From: Cladopsammia gracilis
Taxonomy: Eukaryota; Cnidaria; Anthozoa; Scleractinia; Dendrophylliidae
Direction: 5' to 3'
Length of the DNA: 64,000 nucleotides
Assembly: GCA_022457155.1 (NCBI GenBank)
Contig: JAJGOT010000090.1
Coordinates: 682,001 to 746,000, forward strand
The notes under the pieces: generated by a model
Seen by the model: only the letters and a program-made list of their open reading frames with translations
The model's database searches: none
Told to the model about the DNA's origin: nothing
Program-made: the position numbers and the translations under genes
Shown here: positions 33,578 to 44,797 of the stretch, one piece after another
Numbering within the stretch: the stretch's first letter is position 1
Layout of the letters: each line of letters starts with the position of its first letter

Positions 33578-33801
33578 AGTTCAAGTAAATGTCCTCACTC
33601 AATGAAAAATTTTGAGTGAATGCACAACCACATTCGCGAGGTTACCAAGCAAGTACTTTGTCTAGAGGGGATGCAATGCATTGACCATCTCCTCCACCCC
33701 TTTTCCCGTGTCACGCATTATTACGTGACTGTAACAAAACTAGCAATAAGCCCAGTGGGACAAAACATAAAAATCCTATTCGCAAGCAAATATTTTATTT
33801 A
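33578..33801 (-). repeat. Ngaro split direct repeat A1
   Basis: Same 224 bp as 27765-27988, offset 5813 bp, from AGTTCAAGTAAATGTCC to TTTTATTTA, with about two substitutions. It is the 5' terminus of the element in its own orientation, and any promoter should lie here. Confidence 0.92.
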
Positions 33802-33844
33802 AGCTTATTGTTGTTCATATTCGTTTACAATAAATAAGTTATAA

Positions 33845-33973
33845 AGGTTTTGCACGGCAGCCATGTTGCATGGCAGGAACAATAGATTCTTTTCCCTATG
33901 GGAAAGAATGTTCTTTCTAATGCAAAACATTTTCATTGTTCCTGCCATGCAACGTGGCTGCCGTGCAAAACCT
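33845..33973. mobile_element. Hairpin MITE with AGGTTTTGCACGGCAGCC ends
   Basis: Arms of about 39 bp (AGGTTTTGCACGGCAGCCAT, TTGCATGGCAGGAACAAT) are inverted copies. The same host repeat at about 15893-15900 lacks it, giving an empty site. Confidence 0.85.
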
Positions 33974-34194
33974 CTATTGTTATCGTTGGATTCACGTTGT
34001 TCTTGTTACGCAACTCATTCGTAACAAAACTAATTTAAAACAACACACACTAACATTACGTGACAAAAAGTTTACTGCTGATGGACGGAAATAAGAAGTT
34101 CTAAAGAGCGGAAATCAGGCACAATCCATTCAATCGTGGGGTGCTATGTACTCCGATATGCCTCAAATTGTTCACACGTGTAAATAGTCTATTT

Positions 34195-34400
34195 GCCTTA
34201 ATAATGAACGCTTTGTTGAACATCGCCGCTCTGTAGAGAATCCACATCATCTCAGCTGCCCTACTCCTATATCAGAACACTTTAATCTACCGGAACACTC
34301 TACTAAGGATATGCAACTTAATACGTTATAGCAGAGACTCTGTACGAAAAAGCGCTCAAAAAGTACGAGCTATTAACAGCATTCTCTTATAGAGGACAAC
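34195..34400 (+). pseudogene. Penelope-like GIY-YIG endonuclease fragment
   Basis: A plus-strand frame reads RFVEHRRSVEN, then TPISEHFNLPEHSTKDMQL, which is the layout of the end of the GIY-YIG domain of Penelope-like elements (DRFxEH, then xRHFNLxxHS). Further RRDSVRK-like sequence follows a stop at about 34338-34340. It is a short decayed remnant. Confidence 0.55.
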
Positions 34401-34621
34401 AATAAATGCAATTTCAAAATTTAAATATCGAAAACATTGCGCCAAAATTACGTTAAGAAAATTCTTTAACATTAATCTTGATAACGCCGGCGGTGATCAA
34501 ATCATGTGCAAAACATACCAACATACCATAAACAAGGCACAATGAAGCGCATTTCCAAGTTTGAGATCGATCACCTCCTGCGGGTGCGACTCGTGTTGGG
34601 ACTTGAAAACAAACGCCACTA

Positions 34622-34880
34622 ACTCAGTTTAGACAAAGCCACTTTAATCCAGTTGATATTTACATTGTTGCACCAAACCACAAATCTGTCCAAAGGGTTG
34701 TGGTAAACTGGTAACATAGAAACAGATGTTGAAGGGATTCGTCCGTAATTCCACAAAAGGAACAAACTGAAGAATTATTTTTAACCATTTCTTTAGAAGG
34801 CTGTTCGTCACTAAATATCTGTTTAATACTCTGTACTGAAATTCGTGTGATTTTGTGTTTAAAGCCACTTATAAATCAAT
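34622..34880 (-). pseudogene. LINE C-terminal fragment, frameshifted
   Basis: Minus-strand frame: KSHEFQYRVLNRYLVTNSLLKK, then after a frame change CSFCGITDESLQHLF and TLWTDLWF. This is the zinc-knuckle-like tail found after reverse transcriptase in many LINEs (C-x2-C, H-x-F). It is broken and without the reverse transcriptase. Confidence 0.6.
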
Positions 34881-34936
34881 TAAATCACCTTTAGTAATTA
34901 GTCTATTTTCTCCTGTTGCTAGATCACCTATAAATA

Positions 34937-35763
34937 AGGCTTTCCGATTTAGCGGAAAATTCGCGGAAGTGGAAGTTACAGCTTCTCGTGCAATGTTGTG
35001 AAGTCAGTTTGGTGCTTTAAAATACTTTCTAAAACTCATTAATAATTCATAAGCATATAAGCCTATCACTCGAGGCAAATCGCGTGCATGAACCTTAAAA
35101 CCTGGAATTCTACCGTCATTCTGAAAAGCCCGGAGACGGATTTGATATCTGTCTTGGGTGGAAAGCAGGGTTAAATGTCTAAACAATGCAATTATCGCTA
35201 AGTTTTTAATGAAAATGATTTTTCATCATCGCCGTGATATTTACATAAAGATCACAGTGATCCACTTGTTTTTCTTGTATGCTAATTTACTCTTTGAATA
35301 AAAGCGTACTTCTTTAATTTCCTTGGGACACGCTTTGTGAGGAATGTTTTTGAAGTCGTTCAAAAAATCCGCAGCACGTGTTTTATGAGGTGTAAAAGCT
35401 CTCGGCTTCGCCTCGAGTTTTTTAAATCTGATAAAACACTTCTGCACATCGTGTATTGGTTTCATTTGTCAAGGAGACCCATGTTTTATGTTTTTTAAAA
35501 CGCAACCTTTCTTGAATTAGGTGTATTTACCACATTCTAAGAGGTCTTCTTAGTCTCCTACGCAGCCGTTATTAGAGTCGTCACGACCAATATAACGGCT
35601 GCGCAGGATTATTTCACATTCTCCTGGTTTCATATATAATCTAGCGGGTCAATGTCTCTTTCAAAATAAATTGCCTCCGAATAGGTATTAACTAGAGGGT
35701 ACACGCATTCTCACTTAAGAGTGCGAAAACTTGGCCGCATTTTCCGCTAAATCGGAAAGCCCT
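34937..35763. mobile_element. DNA transposon remnant with GGCTTTCCGATTTAGCGG ends
   Basis: AGGCTTTCCGATTTAGCGGA and TCCGCTAAATCGGAAAGCCC are inverted ends about 830 bp apart. Two short minus-strand frames inside (35004-35186, 35241-35465) may be transposase scraps but I cannot name them. A small hairpin on CGCAGCCGTTAT lies at 35558-35606. Confidence 0.6.
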
Positions 35764-36900
35764 ATTCTGATTAAGGTGGTTCCAAATGTTAATGTTAGAT
35801 AAATACTAGTTCAATTAACTTGTGGTTTGGAATTGAAAACAATTTAATTTAATTAGTTTGTGTTTCTATTTACACGATCTTTTGTGGAGAATAAAAACAG
35901 CTGTTTAAATAATATTCGTTGCAATTTACTTGGAAACAACCAACAGGTGGCTCAAAATGTTAGCCTCCCCAAAAACGTGTTCATTTGACCTGGGCTATGG
36001 TTGTGACATTAACTCTGGAAATCCCGTAAAAAATGCTGACCAAAATTTGTGATTTTTCCCCACCTACTTTCATATCTATCCCTCTAGGCTGCATTTAAAA
36101 AAAAAGAATCCGTTCCAGACTTGACATTTTTCAACCGAAATAGAGCTTTGGGCCGAGTGCGTGATCTCAGTATTTTTTATCTTGGTAGGGGGCGGGGGAG
36201 GATTTGAAAAAAGTACATCTGCAAGCGGTTTTTCGTGCAACTTAAATTTCCGCTGTTTTGTTGTTTTACACGATTTCATATCGTTCAGGGGATAACGTAA
36301 TTTTCTAAATAGCTCATGCACACAATACGTGTTTGGAGTTTCGCCAACACGAGTATGCCAACTTTAGTTTGTTGTGTGAAGGCACCTTAAACCTTCGGGA
36401 TCTCCAAAAATCAAGTCCCCATTTTTCTTTTGCAATTTTTACGGTAATATTTTTCTTATAATTACTTTTCTCATTGGAACCATCAAGAGTTGTAGCCGCA
36501 GGAAATAAACTGTGCGCTCTACGAACTATCATTCATTGAAGTGAAAAATACCACTAGATACACGTCTGTCGTGCCAGAACGCAGAACGGTTCTGGAGAAA
36601 AAATAAATTACAAAGTTACCCAAAAACGAATAATACAAGAAGTGAGCTATGAAATAATGTTGCCAAAGAAAATGAAAGTGACACAAACATACCTAATCGG
36701 TGAATTTTTCAAAAAATATAAATCAAATCGTCGACGGCAAGGAACGCTGTACTGACGGAAAGGAAAACTGTACTGACCACATGTAAATAACAAACTGAAA
36801 CTTATACGAAAAATGTGTGACAAATATATACATAGAAATTAGCACGTGTGAGAAATATGATAAATAAAAGCGTGCAAACACGCTAACAAGAGTATTCTCT
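35764..36900. other. No gene recognised upstream of the TPR-CHAT gene
   Basis: AT-rich sequence without supported exons. The promoter of the next gene, and possibly a short 5' non-coding exon, should lie here. A CT run followed by TTAAATAACAG at 36897-36922 could be a splice acceptor just before the start codon. Confidence 0.4.
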
Positions 36901-36924
36901 CTCTCTCTTACTTAAATAACAGCT

Positions 36925-39900
36925 ATGAAAAAAGGACAAGGCGAAAAGAGGCATTACAAAAATTACATAGACTACCATGAACGCCTTCTCCAGATTGCCA
37001 AAAAAGTGGGAGACAGGGCAAAAGAAGGACAGGCGTATTGTAATCTTGGCAACGCCCATTTCCGTCTTGGAGATTACAAAAAGGCCATGGAATACCACGA
37101 ACGTGATCTCCAGATTGCCAAAGAAGTGGGAGACAGGGCAGGAGAAGGACGCGCGTATGGAAATCTTGGCAAGGCCCATAACAGTCTTGGAGATTACAAA
37201 ATAGCCATAGACTACCATGAACGTCATCTCCAGATTGCCAAAGAAGCGGGAGACAGAGCAGGAGAAGCAGCTGCGTATGGTAATTTTGGCAATGCCCATT
37301 TCCGTCTTGGAGATTACAAAAAAGCCATAGTCTACTATGAACGTCATCTCCAGATTGCCAAAGAAGTGGGAGACATGGCAGGAGAAGGACGCGCGTATGG
37401 TAATCTTGGCAACGCCCATTTCCGTCTTGGAGATTACAAAAAAGCCATACAGTACTACGAACGTGATCTCCAGATTGCCAAAGAAGTAGGAGACAGGGCA
37501 GGAGAAGGAAACACGTATGGTAATTTTGGCAACGCCCACTTCCGTCAAGGAGATTACAAAAAAGCCATAGACTACTATGAACGTCATCTCCAGATTGCCA
37601 AAGAAGTGGGAGACAGGGCAGGAGAAGGACGCGCGTATGGTAATCTTGGCAACGCCCATCTCAGTCTTGGAGATTACAAAAAAGCCATAGACTACCATGA
37701 ACGTGATCTCCAGATTGCCAAAGAAGTGGGAGACAGGGCAGGAGAAGCAGAAGCGTATGGTAATCTTGGCAACGACCATGACAGTCTTGGAGATTACAAA
37801 AAAGCCATAGACTACCATAAACGTCATCTCCAGATTTCCAAAGAAGTTGGAGACAGGGCAGGAGAAGGACGCGCGTATGGTAATTTTGGCAACGCCCATC
37901 ACAGTCTTGGAGATTACAAAAAAGCCATAGACTACCACGAACGTCGTCTCCAGATTGCCAAAAAAGTAGGAGACAGGGCAGGAGAAGGACGCGCGTATGG
38001 TAATCTTGGCAAGGCCCATAACAGTCTTGGAGATTACAAAATAGCCATAGACTACCATGAACGTCATCTCCAGATTGCCAAAGAAGCGGGAGACAGAGCA
38101 GGAGAAGCAGCTGCGTATGGTAATTTTGGCAATGTCCATTTCCGTCTTGGAGATTACAAAAAAGCCATAGTCTACTATGAACGTCATCTCCAGATTGCCA
38201 AAGAAGTGGGAGACAGGGCAGGAGAAGGACGCGCGTATGGTAATCTTGGCAACGCCCATGACAGTCTTGGAGATTACAAAAAAGCCATGGACTACCATGA
38301 ACGTCTTCTCCAGATTGCCAAAGAAGTGGGAGACAGGGCAGGAGAAGCAGCTGCATATTGTAATTTTGGCAACGCCCACTTCCGTCTTGGAGATTACGAA
38401 AAAGCCTTAGACTACTATGAACGTCATCTCCAGATTGCCAAAGAAGTGGGAGACAGGGCAGGAAAAGGACGCGCGTATGGTAATCTTGGCAACGCCCATC
38501 TCAGTCTTGGAGATTACAAAAAAGCCATAGACTACCATGAACGTGATCTCCAGATTGCCAAAGAAGTGGGAGACAGGGCAGGAGAAGCAGAAGCGTATGG
38601 TAATCTTGGCAACGACCATGACAGTCTTGGAGATTACAAAAAAGCCATAGACTACCATAAACGTCATCTCCAGATTTCCAAAGAAGTTGGAGACAGGGCA
38701 GGAGAAGGACGCGCGTATGGTAATCTTGGCAACGCCCATCACAGTCTTGGAGATTACAAAAAAGCCATAGACTACCACGAACGTCGTCTCCAGATTGCCA
38801 AAAAAGTAGGAGACAGGGCAGGAGAAGGAAGCACGTACGGTAATCTTGGCAACGCCCATTTCCGTCTTGGAGATTACAAAAAAGCCATACAGTACTACGA
38901 ACGTGATCTCCAGATTGCCAAAGAAGTAGGAGACAGGGCAGGAGAAGGAAACACGTATGGTAATCTTGGCAACGCCCATTTCCGTCAAGGAGATTACAAA
39001 AAAGCCATAGACTACTATGAACGTGATCTCCAGATTGCCAAAGAAGTGGGAGACAGGGCAGGAGAAGGACGCGCGTATGGTAATCTTGGCAGCGCCCATG
39101 ACAGTCTTGGAGATTACAAAAAAGCCATAGATTGTTATCAGCGCAGTATTTCAACGTACAATCATATTAGGTATAAACTTGATTATAACGATGAGTGGAA
39201 AGTTAGTTTTCGAAATATGCACAACGATACGTACTCTAGTTTGTGGCGTTTGTTTTTAATGCAAGGCAAGACTGTTGAGGCACTGTCTTCCGCTGAGCAA
39301 GGACGTGCACAGGCTCTAATAGATCTTATGGAACTCAAATATGGATTACAAACAACCAATGCAGAATCAGGAAGAGTGAATGTAACTACATGGGACATAT
39401 TTAGTTGCCTTTTATCGAATACAGTAGTTTTTATAGGAATCGACAGAGAAGAAATAATTTTCTGGGTTATTGGAGAAGGACAAGATGTTGAATTGAGAAG
39501 AAGACAAATCAACGATGACAGTAGGACGAACAATGCCTTGACATATTTGCAGTCTCTAATAGAGAATGTGTACCTGGAAATTGGTGTGGCAGCTGATGTA
39601 AGATGCGAAGATCGGTCATTGGAGAGAGTGAAAGATGAAACGCGAGCAGAGGAAAGATCAAGCAGGCCCAGATGTCTTTCCTCGCACTTCGATACAAATG
39701 CTTTACGAACTTTATATGATGACCTGTTTGGCCCGATTGCAGACTTGTTCCAAGGGAATGAAGTAATATTCGTTCCTGAAGGTCCACTGTGTTTGGCTCC
39801 TTATGCTGCATTTATGGACCCGACTTCGAAGTACCTTTGTGAAGCTTTCAGAATCCGAGTGCTTCCATCCCTGACTAGTTTGAAATTAATCACAGATTGT

Positions 39901-40560
39901 GCAGACAACTACCACAGAAAGACCGGTGCCCTTCTAGTGGGTGATCCGTGGGTACAAGGAGTGACCGAGTTACAGGAGCTGCCATACGCCAGAGAGGAAG
40001 TAGAGATGATTGCGCGAATACTTTGCACTGCACCTCTTATTGGGAGACAGGCAACAAAAGATGAAGTGTTGAAACGTCTCTCCTCGGTTGCATTGGTGCA
40101 CATTGCTGCTCATGGTAGTATGGAGACAGGAGAAATTGCCCTAGCACCAAACTCCCCAAAGTCATCCTCAAATCTAAACTCCGCACAAACCCCGGACTTT
40201 CTTTTAACCATGAAAGACGTTTTAAATGTTCAGATACGGGCAAGACTGGTTGTGCTTAGTTGTTGCCATAGTGCGCGTGGGGAAATTAAGGCTGAGGGTG
40301 TTGTTGGCATTGCACGGGCATTTTTGGGTGCTGGCGCTCGTTCTGTTCTGGTGTCACTGTGGGCAATTGATGACGAGGCTACTCTGGAGTTTATGAAAAA
40401 TTTCTACCGACACCTAGTGAAAGGAAGAAGCGCCAGTGAAGCTCTGAACCAGGCCATGAAATGTATGAGAGAATCAGACAAGTTTAGTGCAGTGAAGCAC
40501 TGGGCTCCGTTTGTACTCATTGGTGATGATGTCACACTGGAGTTTGATGTAACCATCTAG
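36925..40560 (+). CDS. TPR-CHAT protein (tetratricopeptide array plus caspase-like CHAT domain)
   Basis: 1211 codons in one open frame. Residues about 12-745 are roughly 18 tetratricopeptide units of exactly 40 residues, consensus [21 protein letters not shown], then [18 protein letters not shown]. Such arrays bind partner proteins. After a linker, residues about 880-1205 form a CHAT domain, a clan CD cysteine peptidase related to caspases and separase. The His is in [14 protein letters not shown] (His 1063) and the Cys in [13 protein letters not shown] (Cys 1114 aligns with the usual LSAC; Cys 1113 precedes it). [18 protein letters not shown] and [10 protein letters not shown] close the fold. 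Both catalytic residues are present, so protease activity is expected. No signal peptide or membrane segment is seen, so it is probably cytosolic. Neighbours are repeats, and no partner gene is evident. A CT tract and AG before the ATG suggest an upstream exon. A donor at 40570, an acceptor near 40971 and AATAAA at 41289 suggest a spliced 3' UTR. Cnidarian relatives are often called TTC28-like. Confidence 0.9.
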   Translation: MKKGQGEKRHYKNYIDYHERLLQIAKKVGDRAKEGQAYCNLGNAHFRLGDYKKAMEYHERDLQIAKEVGDRAGEGRAYGNLGKAHNSLGDYKIAIDYHERHLQIAKEAGDRAGEAAAYGNFGNAHFRLGDYKKAIVYYERHLQIAKEVGDMAGEGRAYGNLGNAHFRLGDYKKAIQYYERDLQIAKEVGDRAGEGNTYGNFGNAHFRQGDYKKAIDYYERHLQIAKEVGDRAGEGRAYGNLGNAHLSLGDYKKAIDYHERDLQIAKEVGDRAGEAEAYGNLGNDHDSLGDYKKAIDYHKRHLQISKEVGDRAGEGRAYGNFGNAHHSLGDYKKAIDYHERRLQIAKKVGDRAGEGRAYGNLGKAHNSLGDYKIAIDYHERHLQIAKEAGDRAGEAAAYGNFGNVHFRLGDYKKAIVYYERHLQIAKEVGDRAGEGRAYGNLGNAHDSLGDYKKAMDYHERLLQIAKEVGDRAGEAAAYCNFGNAHFRLGDYEKALDYYERHLQIAKEVGDRAGKGRAYGNLGNAHLSLGDYKKAIDYHERDLQIAKEVGDRAGEAEAYGNLGNDHDSLGDYKKAIDYHKRHLQISKEVGDRAGEGRAYGNLGNAHHSLGDYKKAIDYHERRLQIAKKVGDRAGEGSTYGNLGNAHFRLGDYKKAIQYYERDLQIAKEVGDRAGEGNTYGNLGNAHFRQGDYKKAIDYYERDLQIAKEVGDRAGEGRAYGNLGSAHDSLGDYKKAIDCYQRSISTYNHIRYKLDYNDEWKVSFRNMHNDTYSSLWRLFLMQGKTVEALSSAEQGRAQALIDLMELKYGLQTTNAESGRVNVTTWDIFSCLLSNTVVFIGIDREEIIFWVIGEGQDVELRRRQINDDSRTNNALTYLQSLIENVYLEIGVAADVRCEDRSLERVKDETRAEERSSRPRCLSSHFDTNALRTLYDDLFGPIADLFQGNEVIFVPEGPLCLAPYAAFMDPTSKYLCEAFRIRVLPSLTSLKLITDCADNYHRKTGALLVGDPWVQGVTELQELPYAREEVEMIARILCTAPLIGRQATKDEVLKRLSSVALVHIAAHGSMETGEIALAPNSPKSSSNLNSAQTPDFLLTMKDVLNVQIRARLVVLSCCHSARGEIKAEGVVGIARAFLGAGARSVLVSLWAIDDEATLEFMKNFYRHLVKGRSASEALNQAMKCMRESDKFSAVKHWAPFVLIGDDVTLEFDVTI
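36961..39140 (+). repeat. 120-bp coding tandem repeat with 840-bp higher-order unit
   Basis: About 18 units of exactly 120 bp. Units seven apart are the most alike: 37141-37380 matches 37981-38220, and 37621-37980 matches 38461-38820, both at an offset of 840 bp. 37381-37560 also matches 38821-39000 at 1440 bp. Long minus-strand frames through this stretch are shadows. Confidence 0.93.
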
Positions 40561-41503
40561 CCAGCAAGGTAAATAGGGCTATGTTCATACTCGGGCCTTA
40601 ATATGCTTGAGATCAAACAAAGTTATTTTTGAGCACTTTCGGATTTTGCTACTTAAAGCAGTTGAAGCTCAGGAAATTACAAAAGTTTGATTAACCAAAA
40701 CTGAAACAAGAATACAGCAATGATCTAAAACGTATTTGCTTGCAATAAACGTCACACAGAAACGAAAACGATAATACTGAATAGTGCCGAAAGTAAATAA
40801 ACGTTCTTCAACACCATAATTTGAACTGATGTTAGCTGGTTGTTCATTTGCATATCGTACAATTACTGATCAAAAAATGATTATTTGCACGAGTACGTTC
40901 TAAATTAACGCCAGATCTCGACTATAATAACGTTACAGTGACTGTTCACCTTTGTTGTTTTTTCTTTTATAGCAAGAAACTGCATACAGTGGAAGAGGAC
41001 GTCACTCTTTGCAATTGAACTAGGTATCTATTTGCTCTTGATCGTTTGATGGAAAGATCTTCACAAGACAGGGGCCTCTTCATCATTTGTAAAAGAGACT
41101 GTAAGCTTGTAAATATTCAACAAAATGAAGCTCTTTCCCAAGTGTGCATATAGTACCATCTTATTTTATAATTTTGGGTACGGTATCTATCATTATCAAT
41201 CATACACTGTTCATTATCTCGTGTAACTTACTGGAACAATATTGCCACGCAAAATGCGTAGTTACGTGTTTGAAGAAAATGAGTTTTTAATAAAAAGGAC
41301 AACGCATTTGATTTTTATTCTGTTTCGAAAATCCATCATGTGAAGATATACAGAATATGGCTGTTACAGAAATACCAACAGAAAGTATTTACCAATTGAA
41401 AAAATAAAATCCACAATAGATTGAAAACAATAAGGCGAAACAGATGCGATGAACAACAAAACAGAAAAGAACAAAAATATTAAATCAAAAAGAGGCAGTT
41501 GCA

Positions 41504-41917
41504 TTAATTAACATGATGCAGCTTTTGGTTTAAAATGGGCTTTTCCCAGCTATTATGCAACACTTCTTTTATCTTAACTTTAAACGTAGTGGCGGCGTAA
41601 TCGACACTAGCAGTTGAAAACAGTCTGCGGAACACAAACAAATTACAACATTCCTCTAGTTTCTGCCAATATTTGAAGACGTGAGACCCTGTACGTAGAC
41701 CTGTGATTACCTGTCGAAAACTGTTGGCTAGTTTCTCCAACATTGTCAGCGTTACATCTTGCACAAACTTGTTGACGACACGCGGATGGAGCCCACAATG
41801 GACAGGATCTTTCACAAATGTACAACAGGAAACAATTACACCATCTGAATGCAATGGGTCGCACGACACATCTCCGCGGTATGGCGAATACCTTACGCAT
41901 GTGCACAGCCATATCAC
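41504..41917 (-). CDS. Unidentified open reading frame, doubtful
   Basis: 137 codons with fairly protein-like composition toward the C-terminus (VVNKFVQDVTLTMLEKLANS, then AATTFKVKIKEVLHNSW). I recognise no family. There is no splice or promoter evidence, and competing frames of similar length overlap on both strands. It could be a fragment of an old element. Confidence 0.15.
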   Translation of the reverse strand: MIWLCTCVRYSPYRGDVSCDPLHSDGVIVSCCTFVKDPVHCGLHPRVVNKFVQDVTLTMLEKLANSFRQVITGLRTGSHVFKYWQKLEECCNLFVFRRLFSTASVDYAATTFKVKIKEVLHNSWEKPILNQKLHHVN

Positions 41918-42149
41918 CCCGGCAGTGGCAGCAATGGACAGCTGTTTCGTCTTTGTTAGGACTCATCAGCATGGCACAGCCGTCGGACTCCTACACGACC
42001 CGACAGTCGTTTTTAGGTGCCCTTAGGATTGCTACAAATAAGATAATTTGTAGTTATGTGCAGGGATTGTATTACTGGGAGGACACGAATAACTATGGAT
42101 GGTCTGTGTCTTAGTGATACACTTATTCATGGCTCTGTATTATATGAGT

Positions 42150-42755
42150 AGCACCTTACAGTCGGTGCAACATGCAATAGCGGACGGGAGGGAGGTGAAG
42201 TTTTCAACATATGCAGAGTATCTTACCATCGGTGCAACATTCAGTAGGGGAGGTTAGGGAGGTGAAGTTTTCAACATATGCAGAGTATCTTACCATCGGT
42301 GCAACATTCAGTAGGGGAGGGTAGGGAGGTGAAGTTTTCAACATATGCAGAGTAACTTACCATCGGTGCAACATTCAGTAGGGGAGGGTAGGGAGGTGAA
42401 GTTTTTAACATATGCAGACTACCTCCCCATTGGTGCAACATTCAATAGGGGAGGGGAGGGAGGTGAAGTTTTCAACAGATGCAGACTACGTTACCATCGG
42501 TGCAACATTCAATAGTTGAGGGGAGGTAGGTGAAGTTTTCAACATATATTGACTACCTTACCATCGGTGCAACATTCAATAGGGGAGGGGAGGGAGGTGA
42601 AGTTTTCAACATATGCAGATTACCCTACCATCGGTGCAACATTCAGTAGGGGAGGGGAGGGAGGTGAAGTGTTCAACATATATCGACTACCTTACCATCG
42701 GTGCAACATTCAACAGGGAGGGCGGAGAGGGGGTGACGTTTCCAACATATATTCC
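42150..42755. repeat. 67-bp tandem repeat, nine copies
   Basis: GGTGCAACATTCARTAGGGG units begin at 42164, 42231, 42298, 42365, 42432, 42499, 42566, 42633 and 42700, each exactly 67 bp apart, with AGGTGAAGTTTTCAACATAT inside. Only a few substitutions separate the copies. Confidence 0.96.
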
Positions 42756-43372
42756 TATTAGAAGTAAGAAAATTAGTGAAAAAGTAGTTTTTTCAAAGTG
42801 TATCAACTATTTTTGATGCCGATTGTTTGTTAATCCAAGCGAAGAGCTTTGTATTATTTCGAAATTTTCAGTTAGAATTTGAAAAGAGAAAATGGGAATA
42901 GCCTACTTCTGCGTGCTTTCATGTTGCGTCGTCCAGACGTTGGTGTCGCACGACTGTCGTTTCAATACTAATAATAATAACAGCATTTATTTAAACACGA
43001 TGAGATGTTTCAAATACACCAGTAAAAGAACTATTCTTGTTCTTTTAATTTTCATAAAAGCAACACGATGACAGGAATTTTTAAATCGCTGTAATATATT
43101 TTTAGAGTTCAACAGTTGTAAATAGAAGCGAAGTTGCTATAGTTACATGAGTAGAAGTTTGGAAGAAAGTAATGCCGAAAGCGAGTGTTTTGAGTGTAGA
43201 GATGTTTTGAGTTCTCTTTTCTAGAGATGCTTTGTGTTCTTCAAACTTTCACTAACGCTGCCATAACTTAATAGGAAAAACAATTAAGGTAGCTTTTCTA
43301 TTGATCTTGTTTTCATATAGCTATAGTAAATTGCTTTCGATTAATCACAGAAGTGTTCTTAGTATTCTCGTA

Positions 43373-43508
43373 TATGTTGTGGCTCAATTTTATCCTTGGT
43401 TCAAATTTTATTTTCCTTTGTTTTTGGCTATGGTAATGTATGATAATGAGTTTTAAACAAAAGAAAATTAAATTTGAACCAAGGATAAAACTGAACCACA
43501 ACATATAC
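43373..43508. mobile_element. Hairpin MITE (TATGTTGTGGCTCAATTTTA)
   Basis: ATATGTTGTGGCTCAATTTT is matched at the right by an inverted copy with TTGAACCAAGGATAAA. It is related to the hairpin at 14393-14523. From 42756 to here no gene is seen. Confidence 0.8.
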
Positions 43509-43804
43509 ATGAATCACAGACTTGCCTTGGAGTTTCAAATCCAATCGTTAGCGATTAGTTGTTTCCGTTTACAGCCTGTTCCATCGGATTTTCTGAGAGA
43601 AAATAACAAACCGGGATTAATGTCCGTATTCAAAACTCTAATAAAGCCAAAACGACAAACCAATGGTGAGTGCCGGATCTTTTGTAGACCTACATCAGTA
43701 CAAATCTTTAGATAATACGTAACAAGAGGCTACGCGTAGCCTATACTTTTGCCGGTAGTGTACGTTACTCGCGGGGACGTAAAACAGCAACAGGCAAATA
43801 AAAC

Positions 43805-44195
43805 CAAAATTAGTTTCGCTTCTGCTTGCATGCGTGCGTATTCTCGTACCCAGATTTAATGCGATGCACAAACGAGAGACGAAAACACGAAGAATAAAAA
43901 GAAAAACGAAGGGCAAACCTTACCTCGTTGCCGTATCCGGTACGAGTAAACAGCAACAAACAAAACCCAAATTTGTGGGCTCAAAATTTTCTCGCAGTGC
44001 ATGTGTGCGTATTTACGTACCCAGATCTAACGCGATGCACAAAAGTAGATACGAAAACACGGGGGAAATGAAAAACGGTAAACTGATCCTTACGGCAAGG
44101 AGAAGAGATTAAAACAGAAATGAGATTTAAAAAAACCCAGATATTTTTGTCTTAATCTCTTCTCTTTGTCGTAAGGATCAGTTTGCAGTTTTTAG
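43805..44195. repeat. Direct duplication and hairpin
   Basis: GTACCCAGATTTAATGCGAT with flanks (near 43850) recurs near 44017 as GTACCCAGATCTAACGCGAT. At the right a hairpin is built on AAACTGATCCTTACGGCAAG and its reverse (44080-44185). The same GTAAGGATCAGTTTGC block reappears at about 54224. Confidence 0.6.
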
Positions 44196-44635
44196 TTACA
44201 CATTATCTTTTAATTTTCGTGAAACTTTGACAAACTAAAACCCGTGCGACTGAAGGCATAAAGCTCTGGCCCAACAAAAATGAGAGTTGACGAGATTTTT
44301 ATCGAGAGCGGACGAGAGTCGCTGAGAGTGCATGAGAGTTTCACGCTAAACATGAGCGAAAATTGGAACTCTTGTAAACTCTCGTTTCTGTTTTGACCTA
44401 AATGGTTTTCGGCTTATCACGGCCGCGTATTATCTCAACAATGGACCCATGCGATTACATATACAAAATGGCGATCTATGAAAAAGTACATGACAATTAG
44501 TGGGTTTGTGACAAAAGCCAAGATGAAAAAGAACAGGAGAAGCTGGGAGTTGCCAAGAGTTCAGTCCATTTGGCCATCAAATGACTTTGATTACTTCACA
44601 CCAAACACAGTTCAAGGCAAATACATGAACATGTA

Positions 44636-44768
44636 GCCGGCGCCAAACGCGGGAAAATGCGTGAGGGCGAGCAATTCATGATTAGTTTTGGTTTCTCTTC
44701 TGATTGGTTGAGAAAGTGGCGCAAGATATTTTAGCTAATCATAAAGCAGAGCAATGCAAAACCTTAAC
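44636..44768. mobile_element. TAGAGCAGTTTT-family MITE, partial copy 3
   Basis: GCGCCAAACGCGGGAAAATG, then TTCTGATTGGTTGAGAAAGT and GGCGCAAGATATTTTAGC match the middle of 12234-12493. Both ends are missing. Confidence 0.75.
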
Positions 44769-44797
44769 GTATTCATGATTTTGAGTTTCACTGTCCC

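Larger units (their letters stand above)
27468..33801 (-). mobile_element. Ngaro-type tyrosine-recombinase retrotransposon
   Basis: On the minus strand the order is repeat A1, SGNH hydrolase ORF, Gag ORF, RT-RNase H ORF, tyrosine recombinase, repeat B1, repeat A2, repeat B2. This split-direct-repeat plan and a tyrosine recombinase in place of an integrase define the DIRS order, and the SGNH domain with this repeat arrangement points to Ngaro. The A copies (224 bp) differ at only about two positions and the B copies (about 204 bp) at about two, so the insertion is young. The three upstream ORFs are open. The recombinase has one apparent frameshift. A related repeat at 15838-15880 lacks the element and gives the approximate target site. 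Confidence 0.88.

Noticed and set aside
36883..39154. Long minus-strand frames of 498, 231, 230 and 217 codons
   Set aside because: They are antisense shadows of the 120-bp TPR coding repeat and repeat the same 40-residue pattern as its complement.
43440..44112. Frames of 91 and 92 codons near the hairpin at 43.4 kb
   Set aside because: They run through hairpin and directly duplicated repeat sequence.
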